This document shows, piece by piece, positions 12,077 through 24,500 of a stretch of DNA of 64,000 nucleotides (its first letter is position 1; the number at the start of each line of letters is the position of its first letter). Origin of the DNA: Annona cherimola (taxonomy: Eukaryota > Streptophyta > Magnoliopsida > Magnoliales > Annonaceae); contig CM059971.1 in NCBI GenBank assembly GCA_030490835.1, positions 56,716,012 to 56,780,011 of the forward strand. The letters run 5' to 3'. Made by a program: the position numbers and the translations under genes. The notes below the pieces were generated by a model. That model saw only the letters and a list, made by a program, of their open reading frames with translations, was not told where the DNA came from and did no database searches.

Positions 12077-13259
12077 ATGTTACAAATCCACTTCCTCTCT
12101 TCGTCAAATATATGTTGACCATTAAAAACTCTCATAAAACATTAATAATTTTTGTTGATCCAAATCATTCATCATGTAACCTACATTTCATTTGGCTTGA
12201 GAAAATTTTTCATTACTTCATCTTGAATATAAATTGCTCCTAATCAATTATGTAGATCACAGACTGTTGCTTCCAAAGTGGATTTAAGGGCATTGGGAGC
12301 CCATTCTTCATGCGGATCTTATGTGCATTTGGGCTTGCAAATGTATGGCTAAAATTCAAATACAAATCCAAAAAAAAAAAAAAAAAAAAGTCTATTGGGC
12401 TGTTGAGTTTAGAAACAATACGGTGATGGACACGTTTGAGTGGGGTATCTACAGCCACATATTCAAAATGTACTTGTACATAACTTGAACAAATGCATCT
12501 CATTAAAATTTGATTACGGGAAACAGAAAAAATCGAGGTTCATCCATGTAAGATATGCATTATACTTTCTAAAAATTATGCGAAATTAACATATTAAAGA
12601 ATTTTGAATTCATATGTCAATTTTTGAAATTGTATATTCAACATCTAAAACATTATTCCCAAGTGAATAAGTGATTCTAAAAAGTACTATCATAATCTAA
12701 TGCATATGTTAAATTGTTAATAGATCCAAACATTTTTCATACATGTTCTTGAGCAGGTATAGCCCACCCAAGATTGATTGAAATGATTTTTGACATTAAT
12801 TAAAAACAAATATGTTAAACAATATGATTGGTTTGATTTTGATTTCATCAAGTGGGGCCATTTACAGCGAACTACATCGAACAACAACCCCCAGTATCTC
12901 TTTTTACTTCTTGCATTTCTATTACTTTGCCCACATGCTAAAACAAATTGTTTTAGTCAGCCCCGTTTTATCTTGTCGGGCCTGAAAATGACAAATTAGA
13001 TGTGGCAATTCATCGGCTGCAAATTCAATTGTCTCCACAACTAGAAGGTCATGCAAAGCAATCGTCGCATCTGCATCCGTTCCTTCTCAATCTCATCCTC
13101 TGCCTTCGGGGTTCCGTCGTGCCTGCTCCTGCGAGCGCTCCCACTCAAGGGCCAAGGCGGTCTGTCAGCCCCTTTGGTCACATAAAAAACCTTGGGGATG
13201 CGAATCGCCATGTGTTTTTTTTTTTTTTTTTTTTCTGGAAAAAAAATTTATTTTGATTG
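12077..13259. other. Non-coding stretch
   Basis: AT-rich with an A tract of about 20 at 12370 and a T tract of about 20 at 13215. A short GC-richer piece at 13070-13200 has no recognisable product. Confidence 0.45.
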
Positions 13260-14401
13260 GTTGTTGTAGAAACCCCATTTTTGAGCTATTTTTGGGTCAT
13301 ATTAATTAATTTTATGCCTATTTTATGAAATGACGCCATTTGAAATTATATGCATAGTTTTGATTAATTTGCAATTAAAGGTGCATCATTAGGCTAGAAT
13401 TACACTTGTGGACCACTACAAAATTATTGAATAGTTAGCATGTAAGGATCAACGGTCTAGATCACCGGCCCTGACCTGCGTGCACGCAAACTTCTATAGA
13501 TCGGAGCTCCTCCCATGGCTGCCCTTTGCGATCTCCTCCCACAGCCATCCGACTTATGATCCGAGCAGCTCATCGGGCTAACGGCATGTACTACACTGCC
13601 CATCATCTCCGGCAGCCCCACTAGATTCGACAATAAACTCCATCCAGCAGGCAGTGCTCTTCACATCCATCTTGACACAGATCAATCATCACACAACTGT
13701 GCGTCCACATCATCAAGCCTCAACCAGTGTTGATCCCCACCGTCTAGCTCATTGCTTGGGCACCAAGCAACATTACTTGGGCACTAAGTAACATTACTTG
13801 GAGTTGAAGTAAAGGAGAGAACCCAACCATTCCCAACATGCAAGAACTAGTGGATGAAAAGAAAAATCAAGGTGGACAACCAAAGATCCAGCACATGTCA
13901 CAACCCCACACTATCGGCCAATCAGAATACACTACGTCAGCAACCCCTTTCACCAAAAATGCCTATAAAAACCCAAGCTCCTCCATACGTAGGACAACAA
14001 TAAGTCCCACCGAAGCCAGGGGAAGAGAAGTGACCACTTTGCCCAGCCTCTTCGATCTCTATCTTCTTCCTCTAGTTAAAATCCTGCTTTCACCATCCGA
14101 GCAATCTAGAAAATGCCCAAAGCCTCAATCTAGCTAAACATATTCCAGCCCTCTTAAAAATGCTCTATTTATTTTTATTATGTCATAATATATGATTTGC
14201 TTGTAATCCAGTCTCTGTTTATGTAAACCAGTACTTTATCTATCAATGCAATATTTGGGTTATAATCTTCCCAAAAAGATTAGTGGCTACTCATCCCTTT
14301 TATATTTTGCTATTATTTTTAATTTAATGCTTTAATCTTTATGCTTTTACAATAATATCCATCGTAGCGCTGATCACCTGCAACAGGGGTGCTACAGTTG
14401 T
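13260..14401. mobile_element. Solo LTR (1,132 bp) of an LTR retrotransposon
   Basis: The LTR spans 13265-14396, begins TGTAG and ends CTACA, and has a perfect 5-bp target duplication GTTGT on each side (13260-13264 and 14397-14401). A TATA-like ctataaaa at 13963-13970 sits about 700 bp in, and the 3' third is T-rich with polyadenylation-like words, consistent with U3-R-U5 on the plus strand. No internal coding, primer-binding site or polypurine tract is present, so it is the product of LTR-LTR recombination. The superfamily cannot be told from an LTR alone. Confidence 0.85.
13963..13970 (+). promoter_or_regulatory. TATA box of the solo LTR
   Basis: ctataaaa lies inside the solo LTR, followed by a C-rich, moderately GC-rich region as in plant LTR promoters. 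Whether it is still active is unknown. Confidence 0.5.
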
Positions 14402-14414
14402 ATAATAAAGAAGT

Positions 14415-14800
14415 GATCCTCTTACCGCCAGGCTAAGCAAATGACTTACTTAGCCTACTTTAAACAATCCATTTATAACACTTTATTTTTATTTTTTCTT
14501 CATACACTTGTTTATTAAATGTATTTAATATATAAACTAACTTTTACCTTTTTAGAATATATTTACGTATTTTTTAAAGATTTTTAAAGATAAGAGGTAT
14601 TTTAAATACATATATACATACAGATGGTTAAAAATCTCAAAAAAATATATACATATATTCAAAAATAGTGAAACTTGATTTATATGTTAAATATACTTAG
14701 ATAAACAAATGTATGAAGAAAAAAAGCAAAAAAAAAAATATTGTAAATAGATTTTTTGAGGTGGGCTAAGCGAGATATTTGCTTAACCCAAATTAACAAA
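14415..14800. repeat. Fold-back element, family FB (subtype B)
   Basis: The ends carry gctaagcaaatgacttactt at left and ggtgggctaagcgagatatt at right, with AT-rich arms between (tttattaaatgtatttaata; aaatatacttagataaacaa). The arms are mutual reverse complements by block order. The same subtype recurs at 15.6 kb and 48.9 kb. Confidence 0.6.
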
Positions 14801-14813
14801 ATCATTCATTCTT

Positions 14814-15180
14814 ATGTATAATATGACATCTCATATGGGAATACCAAATACTCTCACTTGCTATGCATTGGCTTCCTATTATTAAGAGAGAGACAATTCG
14901 CTCTCACTTGCTATGTGTTGATTTATTTATTTATTTTTGGGAGTTGGGGCTGGTTTTATAGCTCCATTGGTTGAATAAAAAAATTGCAAATATGAATCAA
15001 CAATTTTTCTTTTTTCTTTTTTCAATTTTGATTAGTTGTATAATATGACATCTCATCCGGGGATACCAACTACTCCCACTTGCTATGTGTTGGCTTCTTA
15101 TTGATACCAACACTCCCACTTGCTATGTGTTGATTTATTGTCTTTTTTTTTTAGCGGGGTTGGTTTTATAGAAGAAATCA
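14814..15180. repeat. Imperfect direct repeat, two units
   Basis: A segment at about 14814-14960 (tatgacatctcatatgggaa, cacttgctatgcattggctt, ggctggttttatag) recurs at about 15040-15180 (tatgacatctcatccgggga, cacttgctatgtgttggctt, gggttggttttatag). Each unit also contains an internal repetition of cacttgctatgtgttg. Confidence 0.65.
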
Positions 15181-15394
15181 TTTTTTGGGGAGTCCCATCA
15201 TATTTTTGAAAAGTAAAGTTGGTAGTGTTAACCTTGCTTAGTAGGAGTTTCCACCTTATTGCTGATTTCCAAACTCGAATAAAAAGAGAGGGCCGGCATG
15301 TCATGTTGATAGCTGATGCTATAGAAATCACTACCACATCTCTTATGAATTCTAGAAGCAACAAAATTTATCAAACCTCATCTAGGTAGGAAAT

Positions 15395-15422
15395 GACTTA
15401 TGATGATGATGATGATGATGGA
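15395..15422. repeat. (ATG/TGA)n microsatellite
   Basis: Uninterrupted gat trinucleotide run. Confidence 0.85.
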
Positions 15423-15577
15423 AGTCAGTAGTGTTGTTGACATGCCAGAAGAAATGTGATGTGTTAGGAAATTTTGGTGAAATCTAATAATTTCTGTCAT
15501 TGCCCATGAGGTTTGCAAAATCCTAAATATATACACTATATTTGCATTTAATTCTAAAAGAGGAATGATCCTAGCCC

Positions 15578-15890
15578 ACATCAAAAGACCTATCTATAAC
15601 ACTTTTTTTCGTACACTTGTTTATTTAAATATATTTAATATATAAACTAAGTTTTACCATTTTTAGATATGTGTATATATATTTTTTAAAATTTATGTTT
15701 ATATGTGTATTGAAAATACCCTTATTTTTAAAAATCTTAAAAAAATATACACGTATCCAAAAATGATAAAAACTTAGCTTTTATATTTATACTCTTAGAT
15801 AAACAAAAGTATGACGAAAAAGTAAAAAAAGGTATTGTAAATAGATTTTTTGAGATAAATTAAGTACATTTGCTTAGTATTGATCCCCCT
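15578..15890. repeat. Fold-back element, family FB (subtype B)
   Basis: Arms match the copy at 14415: acttgtttatttaaatatat at left and tcttagataaacaaaagtat at right, with terminal strings aatgatcctagccc at left and tagtattgatccc at right that are partly complementary. Confidence 0.55.
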
Positions 15891-17750
15891 TCGGTGGCTT
15901 AAAAAATAGGAACAGGATTATACAAATGGTCAAGTGCAGGCATAGAAAAAGGAGTACAAATGACAAAGTGCATGGCATAAAAATATGGTGATCGCTTTTT
16001 GTGCAAATGTTTTTTTGATATATTAATGTATTACAATTATCTCAAACATGTGCTTAACAATCTGGTTCTTGAGACATTCCATCGAATTTATCTACAATAA
16101 TTTGCGCGCATACTTAACAATATCTATTTTTTCTCACATAAATCTACCTAAAATCACCTGTGGACCCTCCTAGATTTGAGGAGACAACATGCCACAATGC
16201 TTGCATATTTTTTGTTGCTGCCCCCATTTGAACACGAGCGCACCGAGCCATGGGGCGAATGCTCGTACCATCGTGCCTTTGGCACGATGGCTTCTGTGCA
16301 AATGTTTTGACAATTGGTTGAATGTGAAAATGTCATATATGTCGTCTATTTCAAACACGTGGCTGAGATTTATTAGGGCAAAATTGAAAAGTATGCAAAA
16401 CATACACGCGTGTACACAAGGGCTGGTTATTGGCCATTTACTTCCGAAGGAAGCTTCCTGTCTATGCCATGGCTTTCGACGAGAGAGAGAGAGAGAGATG
16501 CAAAGGAGAGTAAAAGAGGCACGGAGAAAAAAGAAGTGGGAATAGTAAGGGCCAGTCACGACCCTTGCAACGGCTAATGCCGTTCACCATCGTACATGTG
16601 GTCGGAGAAGAGGAGAAGTGGGGAAAAGCCGCCAGATCTCGGTGTCAACGAAGGTGAGCTAGAAAATTTTAGGTTTTTGAATTTCTTTGATTCTCCATTT
16701 AAATTCGTTTTGTTTTTATTTCTTAGTCAATTAGGTGGTGTTTGTTTACGAAAGATATCTACCTCTAGATTTCATCCTAATCGTCAGCTGCTCAAGCAGC
16801 AGATGTGATTCGATCAATCGAAGATGGGGCGTTAGCCATTGTTCGAGCCAATAGTGTGGATGGGTAGAGAGATGATTTTGCTAGGATTAAAGTCTCAGAG
16901 ATCTCTCTTCGTGGGTAGGAATCACACCTCTTCCAGGTTTTGTACCATTAGTCTTCTTTCTTCCTAGCTACCGTGATATTCCCTGTTTGTTTTGAGTTTT
17001 TCATCCCCCTTCTTTGGTAATTCGCTATTTTGGAACCTTGGATCTATGATCTTTGCATAGCAAGGACACTGCTGATGCAAACATATAAAGAGAAAGAAAG
17101 ATGTTGTGGTTTTGTCTCATTGAATCATTGAAAGAAATCAATAATTGAAATCATTGAATCCTAATTTTGCTTTAACTCATTTTGCTTCTATTTAATAATT
17201 GAAAATTTTAATGTATGCACTTGTGCTTGCGAAAGTAGTTACTCTCTACTAGTAGAAAAAACATTATGCATAAAAATCTCCCTATGGTCTCTAAAGAATC
17301 AAAAGAAACATAACCAATGAAAGCTTGTAGCTTGATATGATTATCACATCTTTATTGTCATTAGGATTACCGTAAGCTATTTTTCTTCTAAGTATAACAA
17401 ATCCTATTATGCCATTTCTATCAAATTTGGACTAGACCTTCATTTTTCCAAGTTACTTCATTTAATTTTATAGTAACCTCTTACATTTTCTTTATGGCCT
17501 TCCTTTTCTTCACTTAAAGATTCGTACTTGGTAAACTCAGTTATCTTAAATGATGCGCTATTATATCCATTTGCATTACTTGTCTATGATGCTACATTTT
17601 ATTTGTTCACAAGTTCACTAACAGCATGTTTCATCAGAAAAAAGTTCACTAACAGCATAGGGTCATTTAAAAACTCTGGTTTTACGTGGTTTTGCCCTAG
17701 AGTTGGACCGAAAGAGACAACATGGCAGCATTGACATTGTTTTAATCGTC
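15891..17750. other. Non-coding stretch, possible leader-like segment near 16.6 kb
   Basis: A (GA)n run lies at 16482-16498. The segment 16590-16660 is GC-richer and ends with caacgaaggtgagct, a good 5' splice-site context, followed by T-rich sequence. It could be an orphan first exon, but no downstream coding exon was found. Open frames at 16189-16545 (+) and 16170-16559 (-) mirror each other and show no family. Confidence 0.35.
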
Positions 17751-17755
17751 CTAAT

Positions 17756-17935
17756 TATTATAAAATATCCAATCCAATGGTATCAGATCCATTGAATTGT
17801 CTTCATTGAACCTTTTCATTTTTTGTTGTTTGCACCTGATGATTATAAAATATCAAATCCAATGATATCAGATCCATCGAATTGTGTTCATCTAACCTTT
17901 TCATTTTTTGAACCCATTTTAGTAATTTGTTAAAT
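17756..17935. repeat. Tandem duplication, unit about 85 bp
   Basis: Two diverged copies begin near 17757 and 17842, each containing ttataaaatatc, atcagatccat, gaattgt and ccttttcattttttg. Confidence 0.75.
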
Positions 17936-18109
17936 CTGGATTCACTATTATTCTTATCACCATTTGTTTAACAAGGAGCTCAAAGGCAACAAAGTCAAAG
18001 TTTATATTTGTTGCAAACATTGAAATTGTATATAGGTTAACATCAATCCATTAACATTATTTGATTATTAAGCTTTGATATCCATATCATCTATACTATT
18101 CATCCCACA

Positions 18110-18330
18110 CAAAGAATGCAAGGAGTTGCTTATACCTTACTATGCAACCCATTCTCATTGAATCACTATCCATGTGTATATTATATGCAATCTCACTACA
18201 TGTGTGTCTGTGCATTCAATCTCATCAATTCACTATGTTTATGCAATCTTACTCTCTCTCTATGTGTTTGTTCACATTCAATCTCATTCACTATTTATAT
18301 GCATGCATTATTCAATACTATTCTACTTGT
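18110..18330. repeat. Degenerate short-unit repeat array
   Basis: Words tgcaatctcacta, atgtgtgt/atgtgttt and attcaatctcatcaattcac recur with a period of roughly 55-60 bp over about four units. Confidence 0.5.
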
Positions 18331-18384
18331 AATGCATCACTTACAAGGATATAAATATAACAAGAACTTTCTAATGGGTTGGAG

Positions 18385-18580
18385 TACAACAAGGGATTTT
18401 CAAAAATAAAAAATAAATATCTAAAATACTTCAAAAATAGTAAAAATTCATACACATATTAAATATACTTAGATTAACAGTTGTATAAATTTTTTTTAAG
18501 AAAAATTTAAAAAAATTGAGTTAAATGCACCCGGCAGCACTGAGGCTAAGTGCACCTGGGTGCATTTAGCCTTAACCTGT
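18385..18580. repeat. Fold-back element, family FB, half copy
   Basis: Contains the right-arm blocks (ttcaaaaataaaaaataaat, catattaaatatacttagat) and the typical terminal string gaggctaagtgcacctgggtg. The left arm is missing. Confidence 0.5.
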
Positions 18581-18589
18581 GCACGTAGC

Positions 18590-19801
18590 CTCAACCCCTT
18601 AAAGAACAATAAATTCTTCATTGCAATTTGGTTTTCATGGTTTGATACTAATTGTGTTTATCTAATTTTTTTTAATCTATGACTTTAACTTTGTTTTAGC
18701 TTATAAATTTTTTTAGTCTCTGAATTTGTGATAATTGTCTTTTGTTTTTCTATTTTCTTGGCATTTATTATTTTTCTATATCATGTTATCGTTGAACATT
18801 CTTTCGAGAAAATAATTTAAAGCTTGGAATGGCCTTGTATGGTAGTGTCACTTCAAGTGGCAGAGACGATTAAACCAATTTCCAGGTTGTCCTCGAGTGA
18901 CATGATGGGAGCATCTTGAATATGTCGTCTTTTTGCCATCAATTATGCGCCAACATCAGTATTGAGCATTTTTTTTATGATATTAGGAGTAGCATTGGGC
19001 GGTGGGCAACTGAGCTGGTCACTCTTTGTAAAGTGCTTTTTGTGGGTATTAGTTCATCTATAGAGTACTAGTTTATGATCTTTTGCTGCACGTAAGGTGT
19101 TCCATATGTTTGAGTTCATGTCATAGATGGTGAGCCTAATTTGTATTCTTGTGTGTTTTTTTCTTCATTTGTTGAATCAGTCCCCAACTGTATCAACAAT
19201 AGCAGATGATAATGGCTATAGAGATTTGAGGCAAAATTTTCTTTATTATTGAGGCTTGGACCAAGTTTACTGGGTTAAATTGTGGATACTAATTAATACA
19301 GGGTAAATTACTGCATTTGTTTATAGCGATAATTAAGACCAAAAGCAATGGGGATAAAAAATGATCTTTAAATTTTATTTTTCAATGTCAAACGAGGCCC
19401 AAAATTTTACAAACTTGATGATCGTGTGAAAACAGGTTTGATTAGGTCTATTTTCAATTTTATCCTTTGAGTACCATCTTTTTTTTTGTGTTGTGTGTCA
19501 TTTGAGTACTATCTTGATTTTTGACATCTCCTTCTTTGAGCCTACGTGACTCTCATACTTTGCTTGCTTCAGAAAACCATCCAAACACGTGCCTTGATGT
19601 TTGGAATCATGAAATGAAAGCGCTGTTGAGACATTGCTTACCTCAACATATGTCTACAATTTCCTCCCACTACTCCCACTCAAGCACATTTGATCATTAC
19701 TTACATAACTTAGTCTCTCTAAGAAACATGACGGTTCAAAATAGATACTACATCAACAGAATTATAATACATTTGACAATGTGGATCACTGTCTCCTCTA
19801 T
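18590..19801. other. Non-coding stretch
   Basis: No recognisable gene. The 19521-19856 (+) open frame runs into the LTR that follows and shows no domain. Confidence 0.4.
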
Positions 19802-20379
19802 GGTTGTGTGGCGCCCCGAACTGAGATGTCACATCCTTACCTCAAAATCTTATTGAATGGTAAATGTGAATCAGGATTGTTGCCCTGATCATGCGGCAGG
19901 TTCTTAATTGGATCTCGTCTAAATTTTTTTTTTATCTATCATCATTCATATCTTTGCATTCCATATCATTCATCAAACAAGCGGCGATATACTTGTAATA
20001 AATTTTATATTTCATTCAAAGCATCTCATCATGCTTCTCTACATTAAAAGTCTTCTTGACTTAATCATAACATTCTCATTCCATACATGCATACATTCAA
20101 TCATTGGTACACATAGAACTTATAATTCTAAATAAGTTCATATACACATCAATATACCTTAGAACTTTAATCCTGCTATCCCATTTCCTTATAGTACACA
20201 TGATTATCATCACGTACCTTCCTTTATTGCTTAGGTTTGCATCCTCTTGAGTTTTCTGGTACCTGTCTAAGGTTTGAAAAAATAAAACGTGATTGACAAC
20301 TCAGTAAACAAGCATTTTATCATTAGAGCAAGACTTTCTTGAAAATCTTTTGGTTTAAATATCTTGAACACCTTTTTAT

Positions 20380-20930
20380 TTGAGGACATTTATATGTCCT
20401 AAAATATCGTCATAAAATCCTTTGTTCATAAGGACAATTCTATGTCCTAGAACATTTTCATAAAATATTCATTCTTAAAATCATTTACAAGCCACGTCTA
20501 GGCTTGTTAAGGCAATACATATACATTTTACCTTCTTTAATTAATTTTCTTTGGTCTTGTGTGAACATTTATAATGTTCCAAGACACTTACATAAAATTA
20601 TCTTTCATTAGTGGATGTGTTATGTCCAAAATATTTTTCTCATAATTCCTTTTTAGAGAAAGACGTTCTCATGTCCTAAGACACTATTCACATAAGCCTT
20701 CTTAAGGCAAGGAATATTTCTATGTCCAATAACATTTTTCATCTTAAATTCCTTTAGCCAAAGGACATTTGATGTCCCAAAACATTTTTGACATAACTTT
20801 CTTTGGCAATGGACATTCATATGTCCTAAAATACTTTCTATTTATATCCCTTTGGAAATGGACATTCTTATGTCCAAAACCAAGTTTGACATAAATCCTC
20901 TTCATAATCCCCGTCTTGGGGCTTGTTTAT
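20380..20930. repeat. Minisatellite inside the long LTR, unit about 48-50 bp
   Basis: About eight or nine diverged units carry the pattern ggacatt...atgtcc, then aaaa, a T-rich segment and cataaa. Each unit contains ggacat and its reverse complement atgtcc a few bases apart, so each can form a small hairpin. Confidence 0.75.
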
Positions 20931-21339
20931 AGTAAACAAGACATAAAACATATAATCCATTTCTTTAAAGCATTTGTATATAAAAAAATTTCTTTTATTC
21001 TCGTTATTTACACTTTTATGTAAAATATCCTATTTTTAGGGTAACCATTTCGTAAAATCCATTTAGGTTAACTTTTTGTAAAAATGCTTTTATGTCCCAA
21101 TCTTTGGGCTTTTAAAAAGCAAAACATAAGCAAATGCATTTCTTCCCATCTAATAGTGACACTTAGCAAGTGATCATTCTACCTTTTGGAAGATAATTCA
21201 TCCATAACAGCATGTTAACCAGGCGGCTGTTTCTTTATCCTTCTCCCATTTCAGGGAGGGCGCCGCTGGCCTCCTGTCATCCCTTAGCGACTTGGCCATA
21301 TGTAGAGTGGACCTCGACCATCTCCAACCGAGCTCTACA

Positions 21340-21550
21340 ACCGACCTATTTCTTGTATTGGTGCACCATACATCCTTATCACAGATCGCAATCTATTTGG
21401 TTAACAGTATCACAGACCGCAGCCTGTGTCCTTTTAAATAGGGATCATAGACCGCAACCTGCATCCATACTTGAAAAATATTATAAACCGAGGTCTGTAT
21501 CTTTAAAAATTATTTTGAAAAACACATTACAGACCGCAGTCCATGTCAAC
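21340..21550. repeat. Short minisatellite inside the long LTR
   Basis: Four or five units contain cacagaccgcagcctgtgtc or a variant (cataGACCGCAACCTGCATCC, ataaaccgaggtctgtatc), spaced about 50 bases apart. Confidence 0.65.
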
Positions 21551-24500
21551 TTGTAAAGCAAACGCACTCACTTTAAATAAGTTGTTTTTGGAAATCAAAT
21601 TTTCGGATGACCTTCCTTAAATTCTTTTAGAAGAATTTTAAGTAAAATCTTTTGATAATCATTTGAAATGTTTGAGAAACAATACCTCTTAAAATCCTTA
21701 AAAGACTTCAAAACCTTTGGATTTTCAAAAGTAAACCATATATTTTCCTAGCCTTTTTTTGGTTTTCATTTCGGGGCTTTTTGCTCACAAAAGTTATGCA
21801 ATTGTGCTATCCCCTTCTCAACCACCCTAATAATTAAATTATTGTCTACATATTTATTATACCATTTTTACATAAAGGGGGATTGCATAGTCTTTTGCAT
21901 GCCATTTAGCAACCCGAAATCAAACCATTTATAAAATCAACTTATTAGGTTGGTCATCCTTAAATCTCATTTCTACATTATCTGTATAAACATTTTCAAG
22001 ACATTTTCAACATAGATTTCCATATATGAAGGAAATCAAAAAAAATTTCGAATATCATTTTAAAACATATGGACTATGTTCAAATCATTGTTTATATTTA
22101 AATATCCTAACATAGAAAAATCAATAAATCAAATCCCATTTTCTTTTTCTTTCATAACATAATTATTTATCATAAAACATCATAAGAAAAATTCAAAACT
22201 TATTTACAATTGTTGCTTTGTGAAAAAGCGTAAAATTCTTTTTTTCTTATTAAATACTTTTGAAACAATATCATAAAGAACTTGCTTACTTGAAAGAAAA
22301 CTCCTTAAAAATATCGACATAAAATATAAAAATCCTTTAAAATTATCATTATGGCTTACTAATAAGCAAATTTCTCAATTCCATTAATATAAAACATTGT
22401 CAATCTTTGGCAACACTTGTGATAAAATTCTTATCTTAAAAAAAATATTGCTTGCTTCCAATAAAGCAAACCTTAAGGCTTTTCCTGAAGCCATCCTTTT
22501 TCCAAAACTTACTACTTTTTATTAAAACCATTATTTCCAAAACTTATGCTTGCCCATTTGTTAAAACATAACCATAAACATTTTCAATTTCATATCATCA
22601 CATAGAAATAAAATAGTATTTTAGAAAATTCGCTTGCTTATCTGAGATCGCCTTAAACCCTTTCTTCCATTCTTGCCTTTGCCTGAATAAATGAAAATAA
22701 TATTTCATTTATATATATCACTTCAAATGCTTATATCCCTTAGGTTTTCCAACCTACATAAATCCATTTGGATTTACTTTACACTAGCTTAAGATAAGTG
22801 GGTGTTCATACGTATCAACATAGCCTATATATATCATATCATTCATTCATTTATTTTTAATACTCTTATGTAGAGTAAACTTATATATATATAATAATTA
22901 TTTATTAAATCATTATTTGGAGGTTCATTACCTCTATTTATCATGTTTAACATATTTTCACTTTTCATACAAGGTGCTCATTTTAAGCACTTAATTAATA
23001 ATTTAAAAATCATATAATAATCTCAAAATTTGAGATTATCATTATTTACTAAAACAACAATATAATCCACATGCTTCATCACTTTTTCGTGCATTTTTAC
23101 ATTTTAATAATTCACATAATCCATATATCATTTATTTATACGTGTCTCTTCATACATGTCCATTTCACAACACATAAATCATGTGTTTCTTAAAATTTTT
23201 CAAATCAGCAACTTGAGTCCTTAATTAGCATGATTAAACCCCTTAATTAACACATAATTTAGGGTTTAATTTTGGAATTTTAATCCATTCGTCATAGGGT
23301 TCCAAAACAGCAACTTTGGGACCTGTTTTTCATCATTTCAACACATCTTTTGATACTTAATTCAAAACAGATTTCTAATCCATAAATTTTAGCAATTAAT
23401 CATGCTTTTCTTAACCCAAATGGAGGGTATTAACACATATTTAAAATCTAAAATTCTTTTGCATATACAACAGCAACTTCACATGCATATAGGTACCCTT
23501 CTTGCGCCATTTTGGACGTCCACATGTATGCCTCTAAAAATCAGATTTAGGGCCGTCCTTTTTAACCCATTTGAATGTCCAAAGTACTCTAAATCTAGGG
23601 TATTTTACCCTTTTAATCATTCTTAAATCATTTGGGCTAATTCATATATAATTTTTAATATAAAATCATAGAAATCGGGTCATACATATAACCCTAATTC
23701 ATATCCTTTCTAAAATTCATAACTTAAGCCCAAATCAATATATGTAATTCATCTAATCATGAATCATCATGTATTCATAAATACGCATCAAAACAGCAAC
23801 ATCATATGGGGTTTAAGTAACCATGATTATCAACCCGTTTCCAACCCTAATCACCATTTTCAACCTCTTGAACTCATGATTTAATTCTTTTCATTCAAGC
23901 CTTAGTTAATACCCTAATCAAGAGCATCATGAATCATACTTTAAGGGTTTAATATGAATCAAATTCATGACTCATAAGTTGAGGTGAAAAACATAGAATT
24001 AAAGAACTCAAATAATGGAGTATACTTGAATTTATTCCAACTTGAACTCTATTTTCCTAGCTTGGATTTCTTCTTTCTTCCCCTCTTTTTCTTCTCTTTT
24101 TCTCCTCTTTTTCTTCCTTTCCTTGCTGCTGGAACAGGGGACGTGGAGAGTTGCCTTACTTGGAGATTTTTCCCATTTGATTTTTCTCTCTCTAACCCTT
24201 ATTCATATTGACGATCACCTCATATATAACTGGATTTTTCCAGCTTTGTGGGTCCCATTTGCCACATCATTTAGCATGTAATTAAAGCATACTTATCCCC
24301 TTTTGCTGACTTGGCAAAATATCATCCATTTAAATTAGATAATTATCCATTAAAAATCCAACAAAAATCCACGTCATTAATGGATATCAAGCTGTCCACA
24401 CTTCAACGTCAAATGCAGCAGCTTTTGTGCCATTTTCTGCACCTAATTTTTCCTTTAATTAATGGGTATTTAATCACTCTAGCTAATAACCTACTTAGGG

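Noticed and set aside
16170..16559. Overlapping plus and minus open frames of about 120 codons
   Set aside because: No recognisable motif in either, and no splice-linked neighbours.
17770..17785. tggtatcagatcc, resembling a copia primer-binding site
   Set aside because: It falls in an 85-bp tandem duplication with no LTR in front; chance similarity is more likely.
20380..20930. Regular repeats considered as a CRISPR-like array
   Set aside because: Units are contiguous and diverged with no unique spacers, in plant nuclear DNA.
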